Assembly: GCA_903904005.1 (NCBI GenBank)
Contig: CAIVAR010000142.1
Coordinates: 1 to 52,362, forward strand
DNA: 52,362 nt
Source of the DNA: an uncultured Anaeromyxobacter sp.
GTDB taxonomy: Bacteria; Myxococcota; Myxococcia; Myxococcales; Anaeromyxobacteraceae
Direction of reading: 5' to 3'
This document shows, one piece after another, positions 8,552 through 21,027 of this stretch; within the stretch, counting starts at the first letter, position 1, and every line of letters begins with the position of its first letter. The notes under the pieces were generated by a model, which had not been told where the DNA came from, searched no databases, and saw only the letters and a program-made list of their open reading frames with translations. The translations under genes and the position numbers were made by a program.

Positions 8552-9187
8552 ATGCACGGGAGGGCCATGGCCGATCGGAGCGAAGGAACGGGTCCGGCGC
8601 TGCGCGTCCTCGAGGGCGGACGCTCCGCCGCGACCGACGGCGACCTGCTCCGCGACTTCCTCGGCGGCGACGACGCGGCCTTCGCCGAGCTCTGGCGCCG
8701 CCACCACGCCACCGTCCACGCGCTCACCCGCCGCTACGCCCGCACCCCCGACGACGCCCGCGACCTCACCCAGCGCGCCTTCCTCCGGGCCGTGGGCGCC
8801 GCCCGCCGCGCCCTGCGCGCCACCCCGGGCGAGTTCCCCTTCCGCCCCTGGCTGCTGCGCATCGCCGCCAACCTGGGCAAGAACCACCTGCGCGACGAGG
8901 CCCGCTGGCGCCGCGCCCCGGTCCATGCGCTCGACGAGGCCTCCGACGGCACCGTACCCGCCGACGAGCTGCTCATCCGGCGCGAACGGGAGCGGGCCGT
9001 GCGGGCGGCGGTGCTCGGCCTCCCCCGGCGGCAGCGCGAGGTGCTCACGCTGCGCATCGACGCCGGCCTCTCCTTCGCCGAGGTGGCGGCCACGCTCGGC
9101 ATCGCCGAGGGGAACGCCCGCGTCCACTTCCACCACGCCGCGCGCCGCCTCGCCGAGGTGGTCCGCGCCGGGGAGGTCGAGCCATGA
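8552..9187 (+). CDS. ECF-type RNA polymerase sigma factor
   Basis: 211 residues with sigma region 2 (about 30-100, including DDARDLTQRAFLRAV) and region 4 (about 145-205, LPRRQREVLTLRIDAGLSFAEVA), and no region 3, as in extracytoplasmic-function sigma factors. It directs RNA polymerase to a specific stress regulon. The start at 8552 follows AGGGACGAGG. An ATG at 8567 is a plausible alternative that removes five residues. It overlaps the downstream anti-sigma gene by 4 nt (ATGA), the standard arrangement of an ECF factor with its cognate anti-sigma. The subgroup and signal cannot be assigned from sequence alone. Confidence 0.93.
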   Translation: MHGRAMADRSEGTGPALRVLEGGRSAATDGDLLRDFLGGDDAAFAELWRRHHATVHALTRRYARTPDDARDLTQRAFLRAVGAARRALRATPGEFPFRPWLLRIAANLGKNHLRDEARWRRAPVHALDEASDGTVPADELLIRRERERAVRAAVLGLPRRQREVLTLRIDAGLSFAEVAATLGIAEGNARVHFHHAARRLAEVVRAGEVEP

Positions 9188-9672
9188 ACCGCGCCTGCCC
9201 CGACTTCGAGCCGCTGCTCCTCGACCGCGCCGCCGGCGCCATCGAGCCCGCCGAGCGGGCGCGCCTCGAGCGCCACATGGAGGGCTGCCCGGCCTGCCGC
9301 GCCGAGGCCGACTCCGTGGCCCGGGCCCTCTCCCTCGCCGCGCTGCCGCCCCCCTCCGCCGAGGAGCGGGAGGCCGTGGCCCGCGGGGGGAGGGAGGCGC
9401 TCCTCCGCCACCGGTCGGGGCGCCGTCGCCGCGCCGGCGGGCTCGTCGTCGCCATCGCCGCGTCGGCCGCCTTCGCGCTCTTCGTGCCCTGGGTCCTCCT
9501 CTCCCGCCAGTCGGTCCCCGTGCCCCCGGGGGCCACCGCCGGCGTGACCTGGGAGCTGCCCGACATGGACGCGGTCTGGGCCGCGACCGATCTCGCCGAC
9601 CCCGACGCCGCCGCCGAGCCGTCCGAGGTCCTCTTCGCCGAGCTCCAGGAGGTCGACCTTGACCCGCAGTGA
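9184..9672 (+). CDS. Zinc-finger (ZAS) transmembrane anti-sigma factor
   Basis: 162 residues. The N-terminal anti-sigma domain carries the ZAS metal motif C5, H31, C35, C38 (Cys-x25-His-x3-Cys-x2-Cys). A basic stretch (RSGRRRR, about 76-82) precedes a single membrane segment at about 84-108, and the acidic C-terminus would be periplasmic. It should hold the sigma factor encoded upstream at the membrane and release it on a periplasmic or redox signal. It overlaps the sigma gene by 4 nt and the next gene by 14 nt. Confidence 0.88.
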   Translation: MNRACPDFEPLLLDRAAGAIEPAERARLERHMEGCPACRAEADSVARALSLAALPPPSAEEREAVARGGREALLRHRSGRRRRAGGLVVAIAASAAFALFVPWVLLSRQSVPVPPGATAGVTWELPDMDAVWAATDLADPDAAAEPSEVLFAELQEVDLDPQ

Positions 9673-10162
9673 CCCCCGCCCGCGCCTCGCGCTGCTCCTC
9701 GCCGTGGCCCTCCTCTCCCCGTCCGCCGTCCGGGCCCAGGACGAGGCCGCCCCCCCGGCCCAGGCCCAGGAGCGCATCGAGCGCCGGCTGCGCATGGCCC
9801 GCTCCCTCGGGCTCGCCGAGGCCCTCGACCTCGACGAGGCCGCCACGGCCCGGCTGAACGCCGTCATGGCGCCCTACGACGCGCGCCGCAAGGCGCTCCT
9901 CGACGGCATCCGCGGGGACCTCCGGACCCTTCGCCAGGCGGCCCGGCGGGGCGGTCCGAAGGCGCTCGCCGGCGTCGACGCCGCCGTCCAGCGGGTCTTC
10001 GACGCCCGGCAGGTCGCGCTCTCCCTCGACCGGGAGATGTTCGCCGCCCTTTCCACGGGGATGCCGCCCGGGCAGGTGGCGCGCATGGCCCTCTTCTTCG
10101 CCAGGTTCCGGCAGCGCTTCGGCATGGAGATGCCGGAGCCGCCGGGTGGCCCCCCGCGCTGA
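9659..10162 (+). CDS. Spy/CpxP-like periplasmic protein, probable sensor partner of the ECF system
   Basis: 167 residues from a TTG start preceded by AGGAGG. A signal peptide ends near AVRAQ (about residue 26). The mature part is entirely helical and rich in Arg, Ala and Leu, with an LDLDEAATARLNAVMAPYDARRKALLDGIR segment that resembles the LTxxQ-type repeats of Spy/CpxP/ZraP periplasmic chaperones and metal sensors. Being third in an ECF sigma / anti-sigma operon, it probably senses or buffers the stress that the sigma responds to. The family call rests on shape, composition and context more than on a diagnostic motif. Confidence 0.65.
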   Translation: MTRSDPRPRLALLLAVALLSPSAVRAQDEAAPPAQAQERIERRLRMARSLGLAEALDLDEAATARLNAVMAPYDARRKALLDGIRGDLRTLRQAARRGGPKALAGVDAAVQRVFDARQVALSLDREMFAALSTGMPPGQVARMALFFARFRQRFGMEMPEPPGGPPR

Positions 10163-10186
10163 CGCCGTCCACCGCCGCGCTATACT
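10159..10186 (+). promoter_or_regulatory. Candidate promoter of the gene at 10210
   Basis: CTGACG (10159-10164), a 16-nt spacer, then TATACT (10181-10186), a strong -10 in this context. Start of transcription would fall near 10193, and a GGGGAGAG ribosome-binding site precedes the ATG at 10210. Confidence 0.5.
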
Positions 10187-10209
10187 CTCCGTCCACGACG
10201 GGGAGAGCC

Positions 10210-10980
10210 ATGGCGAGCCGCAAGCGCAACAGGGAGAGGGCCGAGCCGGCGCTGGGCGGCTACGAGGGACCCGAGGTCCTCACGGCGCTCCTCGCCCGGG
10301 CCGGGTCGCCGCACGAGGCCAGCGAGGTGGCCGAGCACTTCCGCGTCGCCAGCGCCGCTGGCGAGCCCCGCGGCGACGTCATCCCGTCGCTCTTCCCCGA
10401 GGAGCCCCGCTTCGAGTCGCCCGAGGCGGCGCGAAGGCTCTACGCCAACCTCTTCGGCCTCTGGGACCGGGTGGCTGCCGGGCTCGGCGTCGACGCCGAC
10501 GAGCCGGCGGTGGTCGAGCCGGCGGTGGCGCCGGAGCGCGGCTCGGTCGACGGGCGCGTCCTCCCCCCCGCCTTCGTGGAGGGCTGCTGGCGCCACCTGG
10601 CCTCGCTGCCCGAGCGGGAGGTGTCGCGGCTGCGCGACCGGTTCCAGAACCTGCAGCCCGACCTCGACGCCTGGCTCTCCGAGGTGGAGCTTCCCGAGGC
10701 CGGCGGCCTCGCCGCCCACGACCTGGCCTTCGAGACCTGGGCCATGTTCGACCGGGGCTTCGACGAACGGCTGGGCGACCTCGAGTGGAAGGAGCTGCGC
10801 GAGCTCGAGGCCGAGCCGCCGGCGCTCGAGAGCGTGCAGCCGGCGCTCGCCGCCTACGTCGCCGAGCAGCTCGAGAACCTCGAGGACGAGGAGCCCGGGT
10901 TCGGGCCGCCGGAGCGGGCGCAGGTGGAGCGGGTCATCGCCACGGTGGGCGCGGCGCTCACGAGGGCGATCGCCGAGTAA
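10210..10980 (+). CDS. Protein of unknown function
   Basis: 256 residues, soluble, with no signal peptide or membrane segment. The N-terminus is basic (MASRKRNRERAE) and the rest acidic and helical, with a centre rich in Trp/Phe/Leu (CWRHLASLPEREVSRLRDRFQNLQPDLDAW) and several acidic Leu-rich helices toward the C-terminus. I recognise no catalytic motif. It has its own promoter-like sequence and is convergent with the alpha/beta hydrolase gene (3 nt between stops). Codon use matches the neighbours and the start has a good ribosome-binding site, so it is very likely a real gene, possibly lineage specific. Confidence 0.75.
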   Translation: MASRKRNRERAEPALGGYEGPEVLTALLARAGSPHEASEVAEHFRVASAAGEPRGDVIPSLFPEEPRFESPEAARRLYANLFGLWDRVAAGLGVDADEPAVVEPAVAPERGSVDGRVLPPAFVEGCWRHLASLPEREVSRLRDRFQNLQPDLDAWLSEVELPEAGGLAAHDLAFETWAMFDRGFDERLGDLEWKELRELEAEPPALESVQPALAAYVAEQLENLEDEEPGFGPPERAQVERVIATVGAALTRAIAE

Positions 10981-10983
10981 CCG

Positions 10984-11775
10984 CTACTTCGGCAGCCCCG
11001 CCGCGAAGTCGAGCAGCACCCGGTCGAACTCCGCCGTGGCCTCGAGGTTGGGCATGTGCCCGGCCCCGGCGATCTTCGCGAGCCTCGCCCCCTTGATCCC
11101 GGCCACCATCTTCTCGGCCTCGGACGGTGGCGTGAGCGTGTCCTCCGCGCCCACCACGACGAGCGTGGGGCAGGTGATGGTCGCGAGCGTCGGCGTCGAG
11201 TCGGGGCGGCGGGCCATGCCCCGCTGGGCCGAGCCCACCCCGGCGGGCGTTCCCTGGCCGATGAGGTGGCGCACCTCGCGCACCGCAGCCGGATCGGGCT
11301 GGGGCCGGAGCAGCTTCGGGGTCATCTCGTCGGCCACCCAGTGGAGCCCCTTCTCGATGGCGTTCTTCGCGAAGGCCTCCCGGTTGGCGGCTCCCTCGGG
11401 CGTGTCGGCGCCGGGCTTCGTGTCGCAGAGGGCGAGGCCGCGGAAGAGGCCGGGGCGCCTGCGGTAGAGCTCGAAGCAGAGGTAGCCGCCCATGGAGAGG
11501 CCGACCACGATGGCCCGGTCGATCTGGAGGCTGCCCAGCACGCCCAGCACCTGCTCGGCGAGCGCCTCCATGGTGGAGGGTTCCGGACGCGGCGTGCTCT
11601 TGCCGAGCCCCGGGTAGTCGGGCGCGATGACGCGGTACTTCGGGGAGAGGGCCGCCACCTGGCGCGACCACATCCCCGAGTGGAGCGGGAAGGCGTGCAG
11701 GAGCAGGAAGACGTCCTTCCCGCTGCCCGTGTCGAGGTAGTGGATCTTCGCTCCGGCGAGGTCGGTCGTGGGCAT
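10984..11775 (-). CDS. Alpha/beta hydrolase
   Basis: 263 residues with the complete alpha/beta-hydrolase pattern: oxyanion region HAFPLHSGMW (about 27-36), nucleophile elbow GLSMGG (Ser near 93), an acid after VVVGAEDTLTP (about 210-215) and the catalytic His in AGAGHMPN (about 238). It resembles 3-oxoadipate enol-lactonase and general esterases. The substrate cannot be told from sequence, and no aromatic degradation genes are near. It follows the S9 peptidase genes on the same strand by 89 nt. Its start codon and ribosome-binding site are enclosed in a strong hairpin (11774-11809). Confidence 0.88.
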   Translation of the reverse strand: MPTTDLAGAKIHYLDTGSGKDVFLLLHAFPLHSGMWSRQVAALSPKYRVIAPDYPGLGKSTPRPEPSTMEALAEQVLGVLGSLQIDRAIVVGLSMGGYLCFELYRRRPGLFRGLALCDTKPGADTPEGAANREAFAKNAIEKGLHWVADEMTPKLLRPQPDPAAVREVRHLIGQGTPAGVGSAQRGMARRPDSTPTLATITCPTLVVVGAEDTLTPPSEAEKMVAGIKGARLAKIAGAGHMPNLEATAEFDRVLLDFAAGLPK

Positions 11776-11809
11776 GATGGGGGGGTCCTCCGTCGGACCC
11801 CCGCATCAT
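11774..11809 (-). promoter_or_regulatory. Hairpin enclosing the ribosome-binding site and start codon of the hydrolase
   Basis: ATGATG (11774-11779) pairs with CATCAT (11804-11809), and GGGGGTCC (11781-11788) pairs with GGACCCCC (11795-11802), separated by one G/G mismatch and closing a 6-nt loop. On the minus-strand mRNA the GGAGG sits at the loop edge, and the start ATG overlaps the 3' arm. It could mask translation, or act as a terminator-like element after the S9 genes, although no T run follows. Confidence 0.55.
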
Positions 11810-11864
11810 GGCCACGCCGTGCTCCGCGGAGCAAACCGCGGGCGCGACTTTCGACGCTGCCTCG

Positions 11865-13856
<1,992 letters not shown>

Positions 13857-13857
13857 G

Positions 13858-15849
<1,992 letters not shown>

Positions 15850-15890
15850 GGATCCTCCTCCGAAATGTCAGGTCTTACGCGTGGGCGCTT

Positions 15891-15918
15891 CATATATTTC
15901 GGATTCAGGTCGAGGCAA
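15891..15918 (-). promoter_or_regulatory. Candidate promoter of the S9 peptidase pair
   Basis: On the minus strand TTGCCT (15913-15918), a 16-nt spacer, then TATATG (15891-15896). It lies in the 94-bp divergent gap shared with tldD, about 40 nt before the start codon of the first S9 gene. Confidence 0.45.
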
Positions 15919-15943
15919 GCCCCAGGCGGAGAACGGAGCAGGG

Positions 15944-17395
15944 ATGACCACGGACGGGGGCGCAGCGCGCCCCGGCATCGGCTGGTTCGAACGATTTGGC
16001 GTGACCGAGCGGACGCTCCGCGAGGGGCTCTCGGCGGCCCTGTCGCGCGGTGGAGACTTCGCCGACCTCTTCTTCCAGCACCGGGTCGAGACCGACCTGG
16101 CGCTCGAGGACGGCGCGGTGAACCGCGGCTTCGCCTCGATAGAGCTGGGCGTGGGGGTCCGGGTCGTGAAGGGGGACCAGACCGGCTACGGCTACACCGA
16201 GGACCTCTCGCTCCCGGCCATCCTGGAGGCGGCGCGCACCGCGGCTGCCATCGCCGACGGCGCCTCCCGCGACGCCCCGGTCCGGATGCACCTCGCCTCC
16301 CGCCCGGGAGGGCGCTACCCCTCGCTCGCGCCGGGGGAGGGGGAGGGCGCTGCCGCCCGGCTCCCCGTCCTCGAGGCCGTGAACGCGCGCCTCCTCGCCG
16401 CCGACCCCTCGGTACGCAAGGTGAACGTCCACCTCCACGACGAGACCAGCGCCGTGCTCATCGCCGACTCGAGCGGCCGCGTGGTCGAGGACATGCAGCC
16501 GATGGCGCTCCTCTCGGCCTCGGTGCTCGCCGAGCGGGACGGGCGGCGCGAGCAGAACGGCTACAACGTCGCCGGCCGCGCCGGCGGAAACTTCTACTCG
16601 AAGGACCGCATCGACCGGCTGGTGAAGGAGGCCTGGGCGCGCACCGCCATCCTCTTCGAGTCGGGGCAGCCCCCCGCCGGGGAGATGCCGGTGGTGCTCG
16701 CCGCCGGCTCGTCCGGCATCCTGCTCCACGAGGCCATCGGGCACGGCATGGAGGCCGACTTCAACCGCAAGGGCACCTCCATCTACGCCGACAAGATGGG
16801 CAAGCGCATCGCCGCCCCCTTCGTCTCCATCGTCGACGACGGCACGGCGCCCGGCGCGCGCGGCTCGATCCACGTCGACGACGAGGGGAACCCGGCCGGA
16901 CGCACCGTGCTCGTCGAGAACGGCGTGCTCGTCTCCTACCTCCACGACGCGATCTCGGCGCGCCACTACGGCGTCACGCCCACCGGCAACGGCCGGCGCG
17001 AGAGCTACCGCAGCCCGCCCTTGCCGCGCATGCGCTCCACCTACATGCTGCCCGGCCCGCACGACCGGGAGGAGATCATCCGCTCGGTGAAGCGGGGCAT
17101 CTACTGCCAGACCTTCTCGAACGGGCAGGTGCAGATCGGCGCCGGCGACTTCACCTTCTTCGTGAAGAACGGATGGCTCATCGAGGACGGCAAGCTCACC
17201 CGGCCCGTCAAGGACGTGAACCTGATCGGCAACGGGCCGAAGGCGCTCGAGCAGGTCGACATGGTGGCGGGCGACCTGGCCGTCGACGAGGGGGGCTGGA
17301 CCTGCGGCAAGGACGGCCAGAGCGTGCCGGTGTCGCAGGGGCTGCCCACCGTGCGCGTCGCCTCCATGACCGTGGGTGGAAGGGGGACGCCGTGA
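15944..17395 (+). CDS. tldD: Metalloprotease TldD
   Basis: 483 residues. The zinc-binding HEAIGH motif (262-267) followed by GMEADFNRKG is the signature of the TldD subunit. The C-terminal half shows the conserved GNGRRESYRSPPLPRMRSTYM and GAGDFTFFVKNG segments. TldD with TldE forms a heterodimeric protease that degrades unfolded peptides and, in E. coli, processes microcin B17 and CcdA. The start at 15944 was chosen because AACGGAGCAGGG precedes it and upstream codons in the same open frame look non-coding. It overlaps tldE by 4 nt (GTGA). Confidence 0.96.
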   Translation: MTTDGGAARPGIGWFERFGVTERTLREGLSAALSRGGDFADLFFQHRVETDLALEDGAVNRGFASIELGVGVRVVKGDQTGYGYTEDLSLPAILEAARTAAAIADGASRDAPVRMHLASRPGGRYPSLAPGEGEGAAARLPVLEAVNARLLAADPSVRKVNVHLHDETSAVLIADSSGRVVEDMQPMALLSASVLAERDGRREQNGYNVAGRAGGNFYSKDRIDRLVKEAWARTAILFESGQPPAGEMPVVLAAGSSGILLHEAIGHGMEADFNRKGTSIYADKMGKRIAAPFVSIVDDGTAPGARGSIHVDDEGNPAGRTVLVENGVLVSYLHDAISARHYGVTPTGNGRRESYRSPPLPRMRSTYMLPGPHDREEIIRSVKRGIYCQTFSNGQVQIGAGDFTFFVKNGWLIEDGKLTRPVKDVNLIGNGPKALEQVDMVAGDLAVDEGGWTCGKDGQSVPVSQGLPTVRVASMTVGGRGTP

Positions 17396-18717
17396 GCGAG
17401 GAACTGCGCGAGGCCGCACGCGAGGCGGTGCGGCTGGCGATCCGGGGCGGGGCGAACGAGGCCGCCGCGGCGGCCAGCCGGGCGCGCCACGTCGAGCTCT
17501 CCTGGCGCGACGGGCGGGTGGAGACCGCCAGCGAGTCCACCACCCGCGGCCTGGGCATCGACCTCTACGTCGACGGGCGCCACGCGTCGGTCTCCACGAG
17601 CGATCTGCGCCCGGAGGCCATCGAGCGGCTGGTGCAGGACGGCGTGGCGCTCACCCGCGCGCTGGCGCCCGACCCGTTCCGGAAGCTTCCCGACCCGGCC
17701 CTCTACGAGGGGCGGGCCAGCGTGGATCTCGAGCTCTTCGACCCGGCCCACGACCGGCTCGACGCCACCGCGCGCAGGCAGGCCGCCGCCGCCATCGAGG
17801 AGGCGGCACGCTCCGTCCCCGGCGCCGACCGCATCCTCTCGGTCTCGGCGAGCGTGGGGGACACCTCCGCCGAGCGGGTCTTCGTCACCTCGAACGGCTT
17901 CGAGGGGGCGCGTCGCGGCACCGACCACGGCATGTCCGCCGAGGTGAGCGTCGGGGACCCCGACGGCCGCCGCCCGGAGGACTGGGACGCGGCGAGCGCC
18001 CGGTTCCTCGCCGACCTGCCTCCCCCGGGCGAGATCGGGCGCGGGGCCGCCCTGCGTGCCCTCTCCCGCATCGGTTCCGAGAAGGGCGACTCGGCGGTGA
18101 CGCCGGTGGTGGTCGACGCGCGCGCCGCGGGCCGGCTGGTGGGCGCCCTCTTCGGCGGCCTCTCCGGCTCCTCGCTGCAGCAGAAGCGGTCGTTCCTGGA
18201 GGGGATGCTCGGCAAGCCCATCGGCAGCGACTGGCTCGACGTGAAGGACGACCCGCTCGTCGTGCGCGGCCACGGCTCGCGCCTCTGGGACGGGGAGGGG
18301 ATCGCGGCGCGCCCCTTCCCGGTGATCGAGAAGGGCGTGCTCGCGAGCTACTACGTCGACACCTACTACGGCCGGAAGCTCGGGATGGCGCCGACGACCT
18401 CGCGGGTCTCGAACCTCGCCTGGCGGCTCGGTCCCGGGGGGCGCGACGGGTTGCTCTCCGAGATGGGCGACGGGCTGCTCGTCACCGGGTTCCTGGGGGG
18501 CAACTCCAACTCGACGACGGGTGATTTCTCGCTCGGGGTGCAGGGCTTCCGGGTCCGGGGAGGCAAGCTCGCCGGACCGGTCGGGGAGATGAACGCCTCC
18601 GGCAACCACAAGGACCTCTGGTCCCGCCTCTCCGGCGCGGGGAACGACCCCTACGCCTACTCGGCGATGCGGACCCCGAGTCTCCTGTTCGCGGGAATCC
18701 AGATCGCGGGACGGTAG
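17392..18717 (+). CDS. pmbA: Metalloprotease subunit TldE (PmbA)
   Basis: 441 residues from a GTG start that overlaps the tldD stop, with GGAAGGGGG before it. It belongs to the same fold family as TldD but lacks the HExxxH motif, as expected for the TldE/PmbA partner. Conserved parts are LFGGLSGSSLQQKRSFLEGMLGKPI and GNSNSTTGDFSLGVQGF. The active site of the complex is in TldD, and this subunit helps build the substrate chamber. It is convergent with the COG2945 hydrolase (4 nt between stops). The location next to secreted S9 peptidases may be coincidental, since TldDE is cytoplasmic. Confidence 0.95.
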   Translation: MSEELREAAREAVRLAIRGGANEAAAAASRARHVELSWRDGRVETASESTTRGLGIDLYVDGRHASVSTSDLRPEAIERLVQDGVALTRALAPDPFRKLPDPALYEGRASVDLELFDPAHDRLDATARRQAAAAIEEAARSVPGADRILSVSASVGDTSAERVFVTSNGFEGARRGTDHGMSAEVSVGDPDGRRPEDWDAASARFLADLPPPGEIGRGAALRALSRIGSEKGDSAVTPVVVDARAAGRLVGALFGGLSGSSLQQKRSFLEGMLGKPIGSDWLDVKDDPLVVRGHGSRLWDGEGIAARPFPVIEKGVLASYYVDTYYGRKLGMAPTTSRVSNLAWRLGPGGRDGLLSEMGDGLLVTGFLGGNSNSTTGDFSLGVQGFRVRGGKLAGPVGEMNASGNHKDLWSRLSGAGNDPYAYSAMRTPSLLFAGIQIAGR

Positions 18718-18721
18718 CTGG

Positions 18722-19345
18722 TCAGCGCGGCTCGGCCAGCCACTCCCAGGCCACCCGCGATTCGCGCCGCAGCGCGCCGAGGTCCTCGAGGAAGAGGTGG
18801 GTCGCTCCCTCGACCACGGCGAGACGCCGGAGGTCGGCGGGGCCTTCCATGAGGGCCCGCACCTCGTCGACCGACCCGAACTCGTCCGCCGCGGCCTGGA
18901 TCGCCGCCACGCGCCGCGGGCACTCGGGGAGGAAGCCGAGCGAGAGGGTGCGCGACGCCAGGCCGGCGGCGAGGACCCCCTGCACCTCCGGGTCGCCGCA
19001 GCCGAGCTGGAGCGCGATCCAGGAGCCGAAGGACATGCCGCCCACGAGGAGCGGGAGCGCGGGGAACCGCCCCGCCAGCCAGAGCCGCGCCGCCCGCGCG
19101 TCGGCGAGCTCGCCGGGGCCGCCGGAGTGGGTCCCCTCCGAGAGCCCGACGCCCCGGAACTGGATGCGCAGCGTGGCGCCGCCGGCCAGGACCGCCCCCT
19201 TCGCGATCTGGTAGGCGGCGTGGCTGTGCATCGTCCCGCCGAGGAGCGGGTGGGGGTGGAGCACCAGCGCCGCGAAGCGGGGCGCGTCGGGGGTCTCGAG
19301 CAGGGCCTCGATGCGGCCGGCTGGGCCGAGCAGGTCGACGTGCAT
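18722..19345 (-). CDS. COG2945-type alpha/beta hydrolase
   Basis: 207 residues. The N-terminal LHPHPLLGGTMHSHAAYQI and IQFRGVGLSEG segments are typical of the predicted hydrolase group COG2945. The nucleophile elbow is GMSFGS (Ser near 107) and a late His in EGATHLFLEDL completes the likely triad. The start at 19345 (MHVDLLGPAGRIEALL) was chosen because longer reading into the divergent gene has no support. The natural substrate is unknown, and members are described as possible esterases or dienelactone-like hydrolases. It diverges from the CorC-type gene with only 28 nt between the chosen starts. Confidence 0.85.
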   Translation of the reverse strand: MHVDLLGPAGRIEALLETPDAPRFAALVLHPHPLLGGTMHSHAAYQIAKGAVLAGGATLRIQFRGVGLSEGTHSGGPGELADARAARLWLAGRFPALPLLVGGMSFGSWIALQLGCGDPEVQGVLAAGLASRTLSLGFLPECPRRVAAIQAAADEFGSVDEVRALMEGPADLRRLAVVEGATHLFLEDLGALRRESRVAWEWLAEPR

Positions 19346-19373
19346 GGTCGACCGGTATGCTATGCCATCCGGC

Positions 19374-20654
19374 ATGGAGGAATCCCTCGGACCGGCTCTG
19401 CCGCTCGCGGCGACCGCCGTCCTGCTCGTGAGCCTGCGGGCGCTGGGGGCCGCCTTCGAGGCGGCCCTCACCGCGCTCGGCGTGCCCCGGGCCGAGGCCC
19501 TCGCCGCCGACCCCGACGCCGGGGCGCGGGCCAGCGCGCTCGGGAAGGTGGTGGCCCGTCCGGAGAGCGCCGCCTCGGCCATGCGCCTCTTCGTCGCCCT
19601 CTGCTCCCTGTCGGCCGGGGCGCTCTTCGCGGCCGCCGCGGCGCAGCTGCCGGTGGGGGCGATCGCGCTTCCCATGGCGGGTGCGGTGGTGCTCGGGGCG
19701 CTCCTCACGGTGGGGCTCGCGTCGGCCGGGCGGCGCGCCGGTGCCTCGCGTCCGGAGCAGGTGGCGCTCGCGCTCGCGCCGCTCGTCCTGGGGCTCACCA
19801 CCGTGCTCGCGCCGGTGGCACGGCTGGTCGGGATCGCCGTGTCGCCGCTCGTGGGCGGCCCGGGGCGCTTCACCCTGCCGTTGCCACCCGTCGAGGAGGT
19901 GGAGCGGGCGCTCGCCGCCCACGCCCGGTCGAAGGACCCGGCCGACCACACGAGCGAGCTCATCCACCGGGTGCTCCAGTTCCGGGCCAAGGTGGCGCGC
20001 GACATCATGGTGCCGCGCACCGAGGTGATGGCCATCGACGTGGAGACGCCGGTGACCGAGATCATCCTGAAGCTGGCCGAGGAGGGGCACTCGCGCGTGC
20101 CGGTCTTCGAGGGGAGCCTCGACAAGGTGGTGGGCATCCTCCACGCCCGCGACCTCGTGCCGCTGCTCGCCAACCCCGAGCTCATCGTGCTGCACGACCT
20201 GCTGCGCCGCCCCACCTTCGTGCCCTGGTCGACGCCGGTGCAGGTGCTGCTCCGCTCCATGCAGCGCAAGCACCAGCACATGATGATCGTCGTCGACGAG
20301 TACGGCGGGGTGATGGGGGCGGTGACCCTCGAGGACGTGCTCGAGGAGATCGTCGGCGAGATCCAGGACGAGTGGGACGCCGAGGAGGGGGGCGCGGTCG
20401 AGGCGCTCCCCGACGGGAGCTTCCAGGTGCGCGGCGACGCCGCGGTGGCCGAGTTCAACGAGGTGACCGGTGCGGGCATCCCGGCCCAGGGGCCCTACGA
20501 GACGGTGGCCGGATTCCTGGTGGCGCAGGCCGGCGCCATCCCGGCCCGCGGCGACCGGCTGCGCTGGCGGGACTGGTCCTTCACGGTCAGCGAAACGGAC
20601 GGGCGCCGGATCGGCCGGGTGCGCGTGCTGCGCGAGGAGCGGCCGCCGGCGTGA
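19374..20654 (+). CDS. CNNM/CorC-type CBS-domain membrane protein
   Basis: About 426 residues. An N-terminal membrane region (about 1-150) has four hydrophobic segments, as in the DUF21/CNNM transmembrane domain. A CBS pair follows (about 200-320; RDIMVPRTEVMAIDVETPVTEI and HMMIVVDEYGGVMGAVTLEDVLEEIVGEI). A C-terminal CorC_HlyC domain covers about 335-415. Members act in Mg/Co efflux or in ion homeostasis. The start is uncertain: 19374 has no clear ribosome-binding site, and ATG at 19362 is an alternative. The first membrane domain is shorter and more Ala-rich than usual. Confidence 0.87.
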   Translation: MEESLGPALPLAATAVLLVSLRALGAAFEAALTALGVPRAEALAADPDAGARASALGKVVARPESAASAMRLFVALCSLSAGALFAAAAAQLPVGAIALPMAGAVVLGALLTVGLASAGRRAGASRPEQVALALAPLVLGLTTVLAPVARLVGIAVSPLVGGPGRFTLPLPPVEEVERALAAHARSKDPADHTSELIHRVLQFRAKVARDIMVPRTEVMAIDVETPVTEIILKLAEEGHSRVPVFEGSLDKVVGILHARDLVPLLANPELIVLHDLLRRPTFVPWSTPVQVLLRSMQRKHQHMMIVVDEYGGVMGAVTLEDVLEEIVGEIQDEWDAEEGGAVEALPDGSFQVRGDAAVAEFNEVTGAGIPAQGPYETVAGFLVAQAGAIPARGDRLRWRDWSFTVSETDGRRIGRVRVLREERPPA

Positions 20655-20710
20655 CGCCGCCCCGCGCCCCGTGGTAGGACCGGCCCTTTCCCGCCGCGGG
20701 GAGGTCCGCC

Positions 20711-21004
20711 ATGTACGTCATCGCCATCGTCCGTTACCGCAAGCCCGTCGAGGAGGTCCAGAAGCACCAGGACGCCCACCGGGCCTTCGCCGCCTCGCTG
20801 CGCGAGCGGGGGATCATCGTGGCCTCCGGGCCGCTCGAGCCCCGATTCGGCGGCGCCGTCCTGTTGCGCCTTCCCGACGGCACGTCCGACGCCGAGCTGC
20901 TCGCGATCCGCGACCAGGATCCCTACGTGAAGGGCGGCGTGGCCCAGTGGGAGCTGCTCCCCTGGACCCCGGTGAACGGCAAGGAGAACCTCGACCGGGC
21001 CTGA
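20711..21004 (+). CDS. YciI family protein
   Basis: 97 residues, the usual single-domain YciI length. Conserved features are the His in HQDAHRAF (about 20-27), ASGPLEPRFGGAVLLRLPDG (about 38-57) and the DPYVKGGVAQWELLPW end of the ferredoxin-like fold. The ATG is preceded by GGGGAGG. The biochemical role of most stand-alone YciI proteins is unknown. It is 23 nt upstream of the MFS transporter gene and probably cotranscribed with it. Confidence 0.88.
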   Translation: MYVIAIVRYRKPVEEVQKHQDAHRAFAASLRERGIIVASGPLEPRFGGAVLLRLPDGTSDAELLAIRDQDPYVKGGVAQWELLPWTPVNGKENLDRA

Positions 21005-21027
21005 GGGCCCGCGAGGGAGGGGGGACG

